From a virus: DNA of 64,000 nucleotides. The stretch is from positions 1 through 64,000 of IMG/VR virus record IMGVR_UViG_3300044732_001653; one strand, 5' to 3'. The notes under the pieces were generated by a model. It worked only from the letters and a program-made list of their open reading frames with translations, had not been told where the DNA came from and did no database searches. The translations under genes were made by a program, and so were the position numbers. How positions within the stretch are numbered: position 1 is the first letter of the stretch; every line of letters starts with the position of its first letter. Positions 8,911 to 17,501 of the stretch are shown one piece after another.

Positions 8911-9552
8911 ATGGACTACATCGTCTTCGGGACGCCGCAGCGGCCCACCCCGACGATCACGCCATTCCGAAGCCTCGTCCGCATCTCACAGCCGGCGGTC
9001 GAGCCGGTGTCGCTTGCCGAGGCGAAGGTCCAGGCCCGCGTCGACACTGAGGCCGACGACGCCTACATCCAGGCGTTGATCGCCGTCGCGCGGCAGTACG
9101 TCGAGGACATCCTCGATATCACCCTCCTCACGACCGTCTGGGAGACGTCCTACGACCTCTTCCCGGTCTGGCAGATTGTCCTGCCCAGGCCGATGCTCCA
9201 GGCGGCCAACGTCACTGTGAGCTATCGCCTTGGGGACGGCTTGATGTCCACCAAGAGCAGCGCGGCCGGAGACTTCAGGGTCGACACCCGCACGGTCCCC
9301 GGCCGCATCTATCCCAACTGGTCGGACACATGGCCCGGCGTCCGCGGCGACGAGAACAGCGTCGTCGTCAACTACACCGCCGGCTTCGGCGACGACGGGT
9401 CGAGCGTGCCGCCTGTCTACAAGCACTTGATCATGATGCTGGTGGCACATTGGTACGACACGCGGCAGATCGTGGCGCCGGGCACCTACGGGACGATTCC
9501 GAAGACGTTCGACACGCTGCTGGCCGTGGCTGATCTGGGGGTATTTAGGTAG
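8911..9552 (+). CDS. Head-tail connector, gp6-like
   Basis: 213 aa. The segment EPVSLAEAKVQARVDTEADD followed by AYIQALIAVARQYVEDIL is the hallmark of the HK97 gp6/YqbG connector family, a ring between portal and tail. The middle part has beta strands and a FGDDGSSVPPVYKHLIMMLVAHWYD segment also typical. It follows the glycosyltransferase cluster and precedes the head-tail joining gene. Confidence 0.85.
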   Translation: MDYIVFGTPQRPTPTITPFRSLVRISQPAVEPVSLAEAKVQARVDTEADDAYIQALIAVARQYVEDILDITLLTTVWETSYDLFPVWQIVLPRPMLQAANVTVSYRLGDGLMSTKSSAAGDFRVDTRTVPGRIYPNWSDTWPGVRGDENSVVVNYTAGFGDDGSSVPPVYKHLIMMLVAHWYDTRQIVAPGTYGTIPKTFDTLLAVADLGVFR

Positions 9553-9585
9553 TAGCGGGCTGGAATTAGGTAGCAAACTAGGTAC
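9545..9585 (+). repeat. Three short TAGGTA repeats in an AT-richer junction
   Basis: TTAGGTAG occurs at 9545-9552 and 9566-9573, and CTAGGTAC at 9578-9585, just before ATG 9590. The stretch is richer in A and T than its surroundings. It may be an operator or leader; no clear -35 box. Confidence 0.5.
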
Positions 9586-9589
9586 TACG

Positions 9590-9922
9590 ATGACACTTCG
9601 GTCAAAGCTCGACGTCGATCTCGTCTGCCACGACGCTGGCACGGCGACGTTCGTCGTCAACAGCGTCTCCGACCACTTCCTCATTGAGCCGAACGTCATT
9701 CAGTACATCGGATCAGCGACCGTGGGCACATCGGCGATCTCGATCTCCGGCCCGACGGTACTGTCGACTTTGGTCGTCAAGAACGAGGGTGCGCAGCCCC
9801 TGCGGCTCGCGGGGGCGATCGACGTCTCCGCGGGCCGCGTGGCGGTCCTGCCGGTCACGGCGACGGTCACGGTGGCCTCGGTGAGCGGCCAGGGCTCCTA
9901 CACGGCGTTGTGGGTGGGCTGA
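9590..9922 (+). CDS. Small beta-rich virion protein
   Basis: 110 aa, high in Val, Ser and Thr: VVNSVSDHFLIEPNVIQYIG, then SISGPTVLSTLVVKNEGAQP. It sits between two head-tail joining genes, overlaps the next start (TGATG) and resembles the proteins at 7510 and 16036 in composition. Likely structural; function unknown. Confidence 0.65.
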   Translation: MTLRSKLDVDLVCHDAGTATFVVNSVSDHFLIEPNVIQYIGSATVGTSAISISGPTVLSTLVVKNEGAQPLRLAGAIDVSAGRVAVLPVTATVTVASVSGQGSYTALWVG

Positions 9923-10239
9923 TGATCCATGCCGGCATGATGCGCGAGCGGGTGCTTCTCCAGAAGCCGGCGACGAACCGGACGGGCATGGGGTCTGCGA
10001 ATCTGGAGTGGGAGGACGTCGCCGAGGTATGGGCCAGCGTCCTCGGCCTTTCGTCCCGCGAAATCCTCCAGGCGATGCAGGCAAACGCCATCGTGAGCCA
10101 CAAGGTCCGCATCCGGTTCCACCCCGGCATCGAACACACATGGCGGATGGTGTGGCGTGGCCGCGTGATGGAGATTTCGAGCATCGTCGAGCGTGAGGTT
10201 CGGGCGATCCATGAGATTCTGGCGAAGGAGGTGACGTGA
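9922..10239 (+). CDS. Head-tail joining protein, SPP1 gp16/HK97 gp7-like
   Basis: 105 aa starting MIHAGMMRERVLLQKPATNR, the typical opening of the head-tail joining family (lower collar stopper), followed by WASVLGLSSREILQAMQ and HKVRIRFHPGIEHTWRMVW. Start ATG 9922 shares its A with the previous stop codon. Order between the gp6-like and gp10-like genes supports the call. Confidence 0.85.
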   Translation: MIHAGMMRERVLLQKPATNRTGMGSANLEWEDVAEVWASVLGLSSREILQAMQANAIVSHKVRIRFHPGIEHTWRMVWRGRVMEISSIVEREVRAIHEILAKEVT

Positions 10240-11024
10240 TGGCTGTCGGAAACAGATACGGCGCCTTCGCGAGAGTCCTGTCTTCCGGGTTGACCGCAAA
10301 GAAGACGGCCGAGGGGTTCGTCGGCGTTCGGGTCAACGGAATCAGGGAACTTGCCCAGCAACTCCAGGGCTTCGTGGGGGTACTTGAGAGCGACGCCGTT
10401 CTATTCAACGCCGTCGAGAGCGGCGCCAAGATCATCGGCGACGACTACAAGCGACGGGCTTCGATCCACATGGCGACGGGCAACCTCGCCAAGTCGGTCG
10501 ATTCCAAGAAGAAGCGGTACGAGAACAAGAGCGGCGGCGTCGTCGCAGTCGCGGTCGTCGGCCCGAAAAGCACGGGAAACGGCGGCGCCTCCGAGAAGGG
10601 TGGTTCGGGGAACCACAGCTTTCTCATCGAGTTCGGCAGTGGACCCCGGCGCCCAGGAACCCAGGGTCGTCGGACCTACGTCAACGTCCACCAGAGGATC
10701 AACGGACGCATGATGCGTAGGGCAGGCCGCATGAATGACGAGGCGTTCGCCAATGCCGGCCGCGGCTACTACTTCTTGATGGGAAGCCTGCGCGAGCGAG
10801 CGGGTCAACCTGCGGGCAGGCCGGGCTACTCGCGCGACTTCGCCGGCCCCGGCCCTCGCGGCGACGGCAGGCCGCAGCACCCGATCACGCTCAAGCCCGG
10901 CGAAGTGATCGCCCCGATGCCTGCTCACCACTGGATGCAGGAGTCAATCGCGAACCAACGGATGAACGTCTACAACCAAGTCGTTCGCGTTCTGAGGAAT
11001 GCCGTTTCGGCATACGCCGCATGA
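10239..11024 (+). CDS. HK97 gp10-like tail-joining protein
   Basis: 261 aa. The domain includes GIRELAQQLQGFV, AKIIGDDYKRRASIHMATGNLAKSV and FLIEFGSGPRRPGTQ, as in gp10-type neck/tail completion proteins, with a longer Gly-Arg-rich C-terminal half. A strong AAGGAGG site lies just upstream; the ATG at 10239 overlaps the previous stop. A GTG three bases upstream is also possible. Confidence 0.75.
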   Translation: MAVGNRYGAFARVLSSGLTAKKTAEGFVGVRVNGIRELAQQLQGFVGVLESDAVLFNAVESGAKIIGDDYKRRASIHMATGNLAKSVDSKKKRYENKSGGVVAVAVVGPKSTGNGGASEKGGSGNHSFLIEFGSGPRRPGTQGRRTYVNVHQRINGRMMRRAGRMNDEAFANAGRGYYFLMGSLRERAGQPAGRPGYSRDFAGPGPRGDGRPQHPITLKPGEVIAPMPAHHWMQESIANQRMNVYNQVVRVLRNAVSAYAA

Positions 11025-11452
11025 TCATTTCCCCAGAGCAGCACATCAGCCTCAAGCTCATCACCTCGCCGCGGGTGGCGAGGTACGTCGGCTTCAACGT
11101 GTACCCGCTGGCGGTGCCGAAGGACGCTCCGTTCCCGTTCCTTCTTTACCGACGGGCCAACATCTCGCGGGAATCAACGATCACAAGCAGCGGGCCAATC
11201 TACGCCCCGGTGGCGACGATTCAGATTGCCTGCTGGGCGCTTGACTATGACACCGCCCGAGCGGTTGCCGATGAGGTTCGACTCGCGCTTGATGGCGGCA
11301 CCGGCACGCTCGCAAACGCTACAATACAAGATATGAGGCTGGTTTCTGAGCTTGACGATTTCTTGGACCCATCAGTCCAGGGAGCGCAGCTTCCACCGGC
11401 CTACGAGGTCAGGCAGGCATACCAAGTCCGGTGGCAGGAATCGGTCGGATAA
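11021..11452 (+). CDS. Tail terminator/completion protein, DUF3168-like
   Basis: 143 aa. Features: YPLAVPKDAPFPFLLYRRAN near residue 28, then ATIQIACWALDYDTARAVADEV, the pattern of the DUF3168 tail-completion family. It overlaps the previous gene by 4 bases and lies just before the tail-tube genes. An internal promoter-like element (11309-11334) sits in its coding sequence. Confidence 0.78.
   Translation: MIISPEQHISLKLITSPRVARYVGFNVYPLAVPKDAPFPFLLYRRANISRESTITSSGPIYAPVATIQIACWALDYDTARAVADEVRLALDGGTGTLANATIQDMRLVSELDDFLDPSVQGAQLPPAYEVRQAYQVRWQESVG
11309..11334 (+). promoter_or_regulatory. Promoter-like element, copy 1
   Basis: CTCGCAAACGCTACAAT followed by AAGATAT. A nearly identical element lies at 21970-21995 (22 of 26 bases equal). 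TACAAT at 11320-11325 reads as a -10 box. It lies 138 bases before the tail-tube gene. No good -35 box is seen. Confidence 0.5.
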
Positions 11453-11471
11453 CCGCAAGGAGGCTTCTTCG

Positions 11472-11807
11472 ATGGCAGGCATTTCCGCACAGGGTCTGAC
11501 GTGTTCTTTCGGCGGCACCGTCCTGACGGTGACGAGCGTCCAGGTCAGCGACCAACAGGACTTGATCGATGGCAGTCACCTCGGAATCGCCCCGAACGGC
11601 CGCAAGGAGTTCGTCGGTGGGTTCGCAACTAACCGTGAGGTGTCTGTCGACGTCATCTCGACGACCGTCCTCACGGCCGGCACGTCTGGCGTGCTTTCGA
11701 TCACGGGGCCGATGGTGTTCTCGGGCAACTCGACGATCACCTCGGCGAGTACCGGCGGCTCCGTCGGCGCGCTCATCTCGGGCAGTGTCACGTTCAAGGT
11801 CGCCTGA
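11472..11807 (+). CDS. Tail-tube-like protein, copy 1
   Basis: 111 aa beginning MAGISAQGLTCSFGGTVLTV, all-beta by composition, with a strong AAGGAGG site. Its place between the tail terminator and chaperone genes is that of the major tail protein. The following gene starts with nearly the same words and shares the closing beta strand pattern, so the two look like tandem paralogues. Which is the main tube subunit cannot be told from sequence. Confidence 0.7.
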   Translation: MAGISAQGLTCSFGGTVLTVTSVQVSDQQDLIDGSHLGIAPNGRKEFVGGFATNREVSVDVISTTVLTAGTSGVLSITGPMVFSGNSTITSASTGGSVGALISGSVTFKVA

Positions 11808-11824
11808 CGACGGGAGTGTGAAGC

Positions 11825-12196
11825 ATGGCCGGCGTTACAGCGCAAGGCGCCACGTTCACATTCAACGGGGCGGTGGCGATCATTACCGGCCTGTCGATCA
11901 ACACGCCGAAGGCGGAAATCGTCGACATGACCGGGATCAACGATGCCGCGAATACGACGGTCATGGTGCCCACGGGGGCTATAAGCCCTGGCAGCGTGAC
12001 TGTCGACTACATCCACGCCTACGGTGGCCTCGACCCCCAGGCGGTGATTGGCGTTCGGGGGCCGCTTGTCTTCGGCTCGCCGGGGTACAGCGTCACCCGG
12101 AACGTCATCCTTGAATCAGCCAGCACGGAAGTCAGGTCTGGCGATGTCGTGCGAGGTTCCCTGAACTTCGTGATGACAGATTACTACGGTCCTTGA
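11825..12196 (+). CDS. Tail-tube-like protein, copy 2
   Basis: 123 aa beginning MAGVTAQGATFTFNGAVAII, parallel to copy 1, and including GGLDPQAVIGVRGPLVFGSP and a final GDVVRGSLNFVMTDYYG. A duplicated or two-component tail tube is suggested. It has a GGGAG site before ATG 11825 and lies 13 bases before the chaperone gene. Confidence 0.7.
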   Translation: MAGVTAQGATFTFNGAVAIITGLSINTPKAEIVDMTGINDAANTTVMVPTGAISPGSVTVDYIHAYGGLDPQAVIGVRGPLVFGSPGYSVTRNVILESASTEVRSGDVVRGSLNFVMTDYYGP

Positions 12197-12209
12197 ACGA
12201 GGTTTTCTC

Positions 12210-12590
12210 ATGGCCGGTCTCTCTGCCAGTCAGATCATTTCCGCAAACGACACCAAGGTGGAGCCCGTCGAGGTTCCTGAGTGGGGCGGCACGGTGTACG
12301 TCCGAGTTCTTCGCGGCACCGACCGCGACCAGTTTGAGGAGTGGATCAACAAGGAGAAGGACCGCGCCGTCCGGTGCAGGTTCCTTGTTCTTTCCCTCTG
12401 TGACGAGCGCGGCGCGTTGCTGTTCACCCCTGATCAGGTAGCGCAGCTTGGCGAGAAGTCCGGCGACGTCCTGGCTCGCGTATTCGACCGGGCCTGGGAC
12501 ATCAACTACCTGTCGGCGAAGGCGGTCGACGCGCTGGGAAAAGATTCGCCGAGCGGCCAGAGCGACGGTTCTATCACCGCCTCGCGCTAG
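12210..12590 (+). CDS. Tail assembly chaperone G-like
   Basis: 126 aa, acidic, opening MAGLSASQIISANDTKVEPV. It is the zero-frame product of the chaperone pair that coats the tape measure during tail assembly, analogous to lambda gpG. A GGGAAAA slippery heptamer in the correct frame lies at 12536-12542, 48 bases before the stop. Position between tube and tape-measure genes is diagnostic. Confidence 0.85.
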   Translation: MAGLSASQIISANDTKVEPVEVPEWGGTVYVRVLRGTDRDQFEEWINKEKDRAVRCRFLVLSLCDERGALLFTPDQVAQLGEKSGDVLARVFDRAWDINYLSAKAVDALGKDSPSGQSDGSITASR

Positions 12591-12877
12591 CCCTCGGCGG
12601 GATGACGGTCTCGGAGATGCTCTCGCGAATGGACTCGCAAGAGCTATCCGAGTGGTACGCATACGACCAGCGGTGGCCGCTCGATGATGGCTGGCAGCAG
12701 ACCGCAAGAATCTGCCGGATCATCATGGCCTCGTCTGGCAACTACGGCAACAAGGTGCCGGAGGAGTCGGCGTTCATCCCGGCGACGAGACGGGTCGAGC
12801 AGACGCAGGACCAGATCATCGCCGAACTGATGAAGCTCACGAAGAAGCCCGGCGAAGACATCAACGCGAGCGTGTGA
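12210..12877 (+). CDS. Tail assembly chaperone GT-like, -1 frameshift product
   Basis: Inferred 222-aa fusion: 111 codons of G to the AAA at 12540-12542, then reading continues in the -1 frame from 12542 with RFAERPERRFYHRLALALGG and on through MTVSEMLSRMDSQELSEWYA to 12877. The -1 frame is open across the G stop, and the joined sequence matches the usual T-domain start (YHRLALALGG-MTV-EML). The ATG at 12602 alone would give a 91-aa protein with poor ribosome site. The T part probably recruits the tape measure. Confidence 0.82.
12536..12542 (+). promoter_or_regulatory. Programmed -1 frameshift site GGGAAAA
   Basis: Zero-frame codons are CTG GGA AAA, so the heptamer reads G GGA AAA, the X XXY YYZ form needed for tandem -1 slippage. 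It is close to the GGGAAAG site of lambda G/T. Downstream bases are GC-rich; no certain pseudoknot was found by eye. Confidence 0.85.
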
Positions 12878-15800
12878 TGAGTGCAGGATATCTCGGGAAA
12901 ATCTCAGCGCTCGTCACCGTCAACACCACGGACATTGCGTCCAAGGTGCAGAGCGGTTTCGCGGCTCCGTTTGAGAACGCCCTGAGATCGATCGAGAACT
13001 CCCTTCGGAACACGAACAGGTCCGTCGAGAAGTCGTTCGCGGATATGTACACGACCAGCCAGAAGCGCCTTCGCGCCATGGCTGCGGCGCAGATGGGAGC
13101 CGTCAAGAACTTCAACTCCGACGACTTCTCAAAGCGATTCGCTGTCAGCGATGGCATTGCAACAACGCTTGGGAAGCTCGCCAGGGAGGTTGAGAAAACC
13201 TCGGGGACGATTCGTGAGCGGTTTGAGCCCGCGCTCGTCTCAGCCCAAGCCGAGGCTCAAGAGCTAATCGACCGCCTCGACGAGGGTCTCCCGGTCGCAA
13301 TCGACGAAATCGGGAGAATGGCAAACAGAGTCGACGACCTCACTCGTTCGTTCGACGCGGCGGGCAGCGCGGCTGCGAGGATGGAGAAGGTACTAAAGGA
13401 CAACGAGGGGCTTCGCACCAACCTTGCCACAGAGCGGCGACTTGCGGCCAACGTCGGTGCATCCTCGTCGCTTGCCGACAGGAGAGCGATGCTTCGTCGG
13501 GAGGAGATTGCAGGACAGAACATCGGGCTTCGCACCAACCTTGCCACAGAGCGGCGACTTGCGGCCAACGTCGGTGCATCCTCGTCGCTTGCCGACAGGA
13601 GAGCGATGCTTCGTCGGGAGGAGATTGCAGGACAGAACATCGGGCTTCGCACCAACCTTGCCACGGAGCGGCGACTTGCTGCCAACGTCGGAGCATCCTC
13701 GACTTGGGCGCCCGGCGCGCGAGAGGCATTGGTGAGGGCAAACATCGGCGCATCGTCGCCGGTGTCGTTTCAGACTCCATACCGCCGCGGTCTCGTCGGC
13801 CCGGCCGGGCCCATAACAACCGGCATGAGTCCGGTGTCCATCGCTGGATCGGGTGCGAGGACCAATCTGCCAGACGGGTATCTCCAGAGGGTCGTGCGTG
13901 AAGCCGCCGAAAGAAGGCAGCAGACGCTTGATGAGTCGGCGGCCAGGGCAAGAGACGCCGCCCAGCGCGCTCGCCAAGAGGACATAAACCGGCAACGGGA
14001 GGCGGCTGCTCGATTCTCAGCGCAGGCCGTGACATCTCGACGATCCGCGTCGGACGAGTTCGCTGGGTCGCTTGGTGGGCGAGGCGCTAGAGGCGTGGCT
14101 CTCGGGCTTGATCGCAACGCACTCGCCGCGTCCACCGCGGAACTTCAGATCATTCAGCGGGCCATTGGAAGAGCCTCGGCCGAGGCCCGAGGCCCCGCGG
14201 TTGAGGCTTTCGTCAGACTGAAGAACGCAATCTCCGAAGCCTTTGAGAACGGAACGATCGACTCCGAGGCCACTCGGAGGAACATCGCCAGACTCAGGAC
14301 CGAGGCGGTAAACAGTGCCGCCCAGGTTGGCGGCGTGAATCGACGGGGGCTGAACAGCGACGTGAACCGGGCCGGAGATATAGCCAGAGGAGGAGCCGAC
14401 AAGCTCAGTCTCGCTCTCCAGCAGGCCGGCTTTGCCATCGACGACTTCTTCTCGGCGACGGGCGGAATGGATCAGAAAATCCGCGCCGTCAGCAACAACA
14501 TCTCCCAGATGGCCTTCATTCTCGGTGGCACGGCCGGGCTGTTCACCGGGCTCGCCTTCACCATCGGGTCTCAGGCAGTCGTAGCGTTGATGAAGTGGGC
14601 CGACGCCGGCAGAACGTCCGCAGACAGGACGGAAGCGCTAAACAAGGCCCTCGAAAGGCAGAAGTCGATCGCCGAAGAGCTTGCCACAGCCTACCGCGAT
14701 CTCGCGAAGAGCCTTACGGCCGCGATGTCTCCTCAGGGAGTGAAAGCAGCCGAACGTGCGAAGCAATTATCGGACCTGACCAGCAAGCGCAAGCAGTCGA
14801 TGGAGGAGGACATCTTCGCGAATGACGTCGGCGTAGCGAGCGCCAGAGCCAGCGTCGCGATGGAAGAGAAAAGGGCGATGATCTCCGTAACGCCTGTCCA
14901 GCAGCAGGCAGCGCAACTTCGCATCGCGCTCGCCAAGCGACAGGTGGAGGATGCCAAGCGGGAGTCTTTGGCGAGAAACGCGGCGTTCAACGACTTCGTC
15001 GACCGAGGCGTCGCCGGAGGCCCAGGGGCCGCCGTGCAGGCTTCCATTCAGCAAGCCATACAGACGTTCGGCCGCATCCGAATGTCTGACATGAGGCCCG
15101 CGGAGGCTCGCCAGTTTGAGCAGGGCGTCAACGCACAGATGAATGCTGTCCCTATGGCTGGCAGCAAGGCCGAGGCCGCCGCACAGCTTCGTGCCTATCT
15201 TGATCAAGAGTTCAGGACAAACGAGAACGCCCGAGCGCCTGGCACCGTCGCTTCTCCTATCGTCGCCGGACTCCTGGAGCAGCTTGCTCGCCTTGAGTTT
15301 GGGCTCAAGGATGCGAACACCGCAATCATTGACAGCGTCAACAAGTCCCTCGTTGACACATCGGACGTGCTTGAGAACGCGAGCAAGTCCCTCGACTCCG
15401 CGGCTATGGAGACGCAGGGAGTAACTGCTCTCCGCACCGAGATCGATCGAGTAGCCGCGAGCTTGGAGGCACTGTCCCTGGCGGCCTCAGAGACGACCGA
15501 CAAGGGCGTTCTCGCTGCGATTGCCGAGGACGCGGAAGCGGCCAAGGTGCTTGGTGAACGGCTGAATGGGGCCGCTCGCAAGGCAAAGGAGTTCGCCGAC
15601 AAGCTGCAAGAAGCGATCACAGAGGAGAACAACGCAGCCGCGAGAGGCGTTGACCTCGGCAGGATTCGCGACCAAGGCGCTCAAGCCGAAGACATCCGCG
15701 CGGCCGCGGCGAACATCGGAAACAACGCAGAGCGAAACGCCTTCGTTGCGAGGGCTTTCGGAAACGTCGTCGCCGACACGCAAACGATCCTGAAGGGATT

Positions 15801-16026
15801 TGCGCAAGAGCGAGAGAACGCCATTCTCGGCGGCCCCAGTCGTGCCGCCTTGAACGCCTCCGACGTGTCGACGATGGAGGGGCAGCGGGAACTCAATCGA
15901 CTCCTTCGCGGAGACGACCCGAATCGAGATGTGAACTTCGCCGAGATGAAGCACCAGAGTGAACTTCTTCAAACAATCGCAGACCGAATCCTCGCCGCGA
16001 CCGGGATCGCGGTTGAGTTTCGGTAG
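12877..16026 (+). CDS. Tape measure protein
   Basis: 1049 aa, the longest gene, sets tail length. Rich in Ala, Arg, Glu coiled coils, with a hydrophobic segment near residue 545 (MAFILGGTAGLFTGLAFTIG) as in tape-measure proteins that help DNA entry. Start ATG 12877 overlaps the chaperone stop. Residues about 178-275 contain 39-residue direct repeats (13408-13700). C-terminal part ends TGIAVEFR. Confidence 0.92.
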   Translation: MSAGYLGKISALVTVNTTDIASKVQSGFAAPFENALRSIENSLRNTNRSVEKSFADMYTTSQKRLRAMAAAQMGAVKNFNSDDFSKRFAVSDGIATTLGKLAREVEKTSGTIRERFEPALVSAQAEAQELIDRLDEGLPVAIDEIGRMANRVDDLTRSFDAAGSAAARMEKVLKDNEGLRTNLATERRLAANVGASSSLADRRAMLRREEIAGQNIGLRTNLATERRLAANVGASSSLADRRAMLRREEIAGQNIGLRTNLATERRLAANVGASSTWAPGAREALVRANIGASSPVSFQTPYRRGLVGPAGPITTGMSPVSIAGSGARTNLPDGYLQRVVREAAERRQQTLDESAARARDAAQRARQEDINRQREAAARFSAQAVTSRRSASDEFAGSLGGRGARGVALGLDRNALAASTAELQIIQRAIGRASAEARGPAVEAFVRLKNAISEAFENGTIDSEATRRNIARLRTEAVNSAAQVGGVNRRGLNSDVNRAGDIARGGADKLSLALQQAGFAIDDFFSATGGMDQKIRAVSNNISQMAFILGGTAGLFTGLAFTIGSQAVVALMKWADAGRTSADRTEALNKALERQKSIAEELATAYRDLAKSLTAAMSPQGVKAAERAKQLSDLTSKRKQSMEEDIFANDVGVASARASVAMEEKRAMISVTPVQQQAAQLRIALAKRQVEDAKRESLARNAAFNDFVDRGVAGGPGAAVQASIQQAIQTFGRIRMSDMRPAEARQFEQGVNAQMNAVPMAGSKAEAAAQLRAYLDQEFRTNENARAPGTVASPIVAGLLEQLARLEFGLKDANTAIIDSVNKSLVDTSDVLENASKSLDSAAMETQGVTALRTEIDRVAASLEALSLAASETTDKGVLAAIAEDAEAAKVLGERLNGAARKAKEFADKLQEAITEENNAAARGVDLGRIRDQGAQAEDIRAAAANIGNNAERNAFVARAFGNVVADTQTILKGFAQERENAILGGPSRAALNASDVSTMEGQRELNRLLRGDDPNRDVNFAEMKHQSELLQTIADRILAATGIAVEFR
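13408..13700 (+). repeat. 117-bp tandem repeats inside the tape measure gene
   Basis: Copies start at 13408, 13525 and 13642. The first two are identical by eye over 117 bp; the third is partial (about 60 bp) with a few changes before it diverges. Each full unit encodes 39 residues beginning GLRTNLATERRLAANVGASS. Perfect identity indicates recent duplication, which would lengthen the tail by about two units. Confidence 0.9.
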
Positions 16027-16035
16027 GAGAGAATG

Positions 16036-16404
16036 ATGGCTGACCTGACCCTCGGGACGACGATCGTAGTGAGCAAGGGGAGCCTTTATTCGTCGCTCTA
16101 TGCGTCGAACGTCACGGCGACCATGAGCCAAGCAGGGCTCAAGACGACCGTCTACACGCTCTCGTCGACTGCCGTGTCGCTCTCTACGGCGAACCTGTCG
16201 TCGGTCGGCGTGGCGCAGTTCTGGAACATCTCCGGGGACACAAACGCTACCGTGCTAGTGTCTGCCGTGAGTGGGGCAAGCGTCGTCGGGTTTGCGGCGC
16301 CTCGGCCGGGCGAACCGGCGCTCATGCGGCTCCCGAGTGGCGTGAGCTTCCAAGCCACCGGCCACACGGCCGCGACACTCCGCGTCGACATCACCGAGGG
16401 CTGA
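16036..16404 (+). CDS. Small beta-rich tail protein
   Basis: 122 aa starting MADLTLGTTIVVSKGSLYSS; an ATG 3 bases upstream is also possible. AGGAGA lies just ahead. Composition (Ser, Thr, Val, Ala) resembles the proteins at 7510 and 9590. It follows the tape measure, the usual place of distal-tail genes. Function unknown. Confidence 0.65.
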   Translation: MADLTLGTTIVVSKGSLYSSLYASNVTATMSQAGLKTTVYTLSSTAVSLSTANLSSVGVAQFWNISGDTNATVLVSAVSGASVVGFAAPRPGEPALMRLPSGVSFQATGHTAATLRVDITEG

Positions 16405-16407
16405 CCA

Positions 16408-17499
16408 ATGCCGAGGTACGCAACAGAACTGACGCAAGGGCAGGCGTTCTCGCGGACGTCTGAGGAGAACGGCGTCAACGACACGGCGCAGAGGGTCTTC
16501 AAGATTGCGCTCGTCAGCCCCGCCGAGGTGTTCAATCCGCAGGTGTACACGGGCGTCTACATTGGCACGATCCACCCGTACAACAACAACCTCATCTGCT
16601 TCTCGTTCGACTCAAAGTTCGACGGCGACAGTCGAATGGTTACGCTCGTCACGTTCAACTACAAGAGCTTCGCATCGTCGCCGGCCTCTAGCGGAAGGCC
16701 GGAGCCAAAGACGATTCAGCCGGAGATTCGGCCGGCGAACTGGTACACCGACACCTCTCTGATGGAGATTCCGGCACCTACTTGGAACGAGTTTGGGACG
16801 GGGAAGTGGGTTGTCCCTGTGAACCCTGTTGGCGACAGGTACGAAGGCGTCAGGAAGATGGTTCCTGTCACGTCCATCCGCGTTGATCAGTATGAGAGCG
16901 CCGATCCCCTGAACAACATGGATCAGGTCGGGAAGATCAACAGCAAGACGATCAAGGTGGGGTCGCATAACTTTGCCTTGCACACTCTCATGCTTCGCGG
17001 AATCAGTAGTCGCCCTCACGTCGAGACGTTTCAGGGAAACACGTTTCGCGGATGGATAGCCTCTTACGAGCTTGTCTACAAAGCGAACATCGTCTTCGTG
17101 AGCGACCCGGAGGGAGGAGAGGGCGACCCTCAGAGAATCGTTCTTGGCTGGGATCACCTACAAGTCGTTGAGGGCACAAGCGTCAAGAATCTTGCCGGTG
17201 CAGTAGCCAGGGCCGACGTCGATCCGTTCGGGCTCGCCCTTACGCACAATGGTCAGAAAGTCCAGTTTCCGCTCACGCTTGCTGATGGGACCGAAAACAA
17301 GAAGGTCAGAGCCATGATGGCGATCCCGTCATACGACGACCGCGGCGGGTGGGTGCAGCGTCCAGTGGCAGCCCCGATCGCCTTGAACCTTGACGGCACG
17401 CCGCGAGACTTGATCGGCGGCCTCAACCCTCTTGTCGTTCGCTACCAAGTTCAAGAATCTGGCGATCTTGTCGCAGACCTCAACCTCCGGTTGTACTGA
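16408..17499 (+). CDS. Putative distal tail/baseplate protein
   Basis: 363 aa, unrecognised. Long beta-rich protein with motifs VFNPQVYTGVYIGTIHPYNN and RSYDDRGG-like turns (SYDDRGGWVQRPVAAPIALN). Its size and place two genes after the tape measure fit a distal tail or baseplate hub protein. It begins 3 bases after the previous stop. Confidence 0.6.
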   Translation: MPRYATELTQGQAFSRTSEENGVNDTAQRVFKIALVSPAEVFNPQVYTGVYIGTIHPYNNNLICFSFDSKFDGDSRMVTLVTFNYKSFASSPASSGRPEPKTIQPEIRPANWYTDTSLMEIPAPTWNEFGTGKWVVPVNPVGDRYEGVRKMVPVTSIRVDQYESADPLNNMDQVGKINSKTIKVGSHNFALHTLMLRGISSRPHVETFQGNTFRGWIASYELVYKANIVFVSDPEGGEGDPQRIVLGWDHLQVVEGTSVKNLAGAVARADVDPFGLALTHNGQKVQFPLTLADGTENKKVRAMMAIPSYDDRGGWVQRPVAAPIALNLDGTPRDLIGGLNPLVVRYQVQESGDLVADLNLRLY

Positions 17500-17501
17500 T
17501 C

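Noticed and set aside
13408-13700. CRISPR array
   Set aside because: Repeats are long (117 bp), adjoining without spacers and in frame with the tape measure protein.
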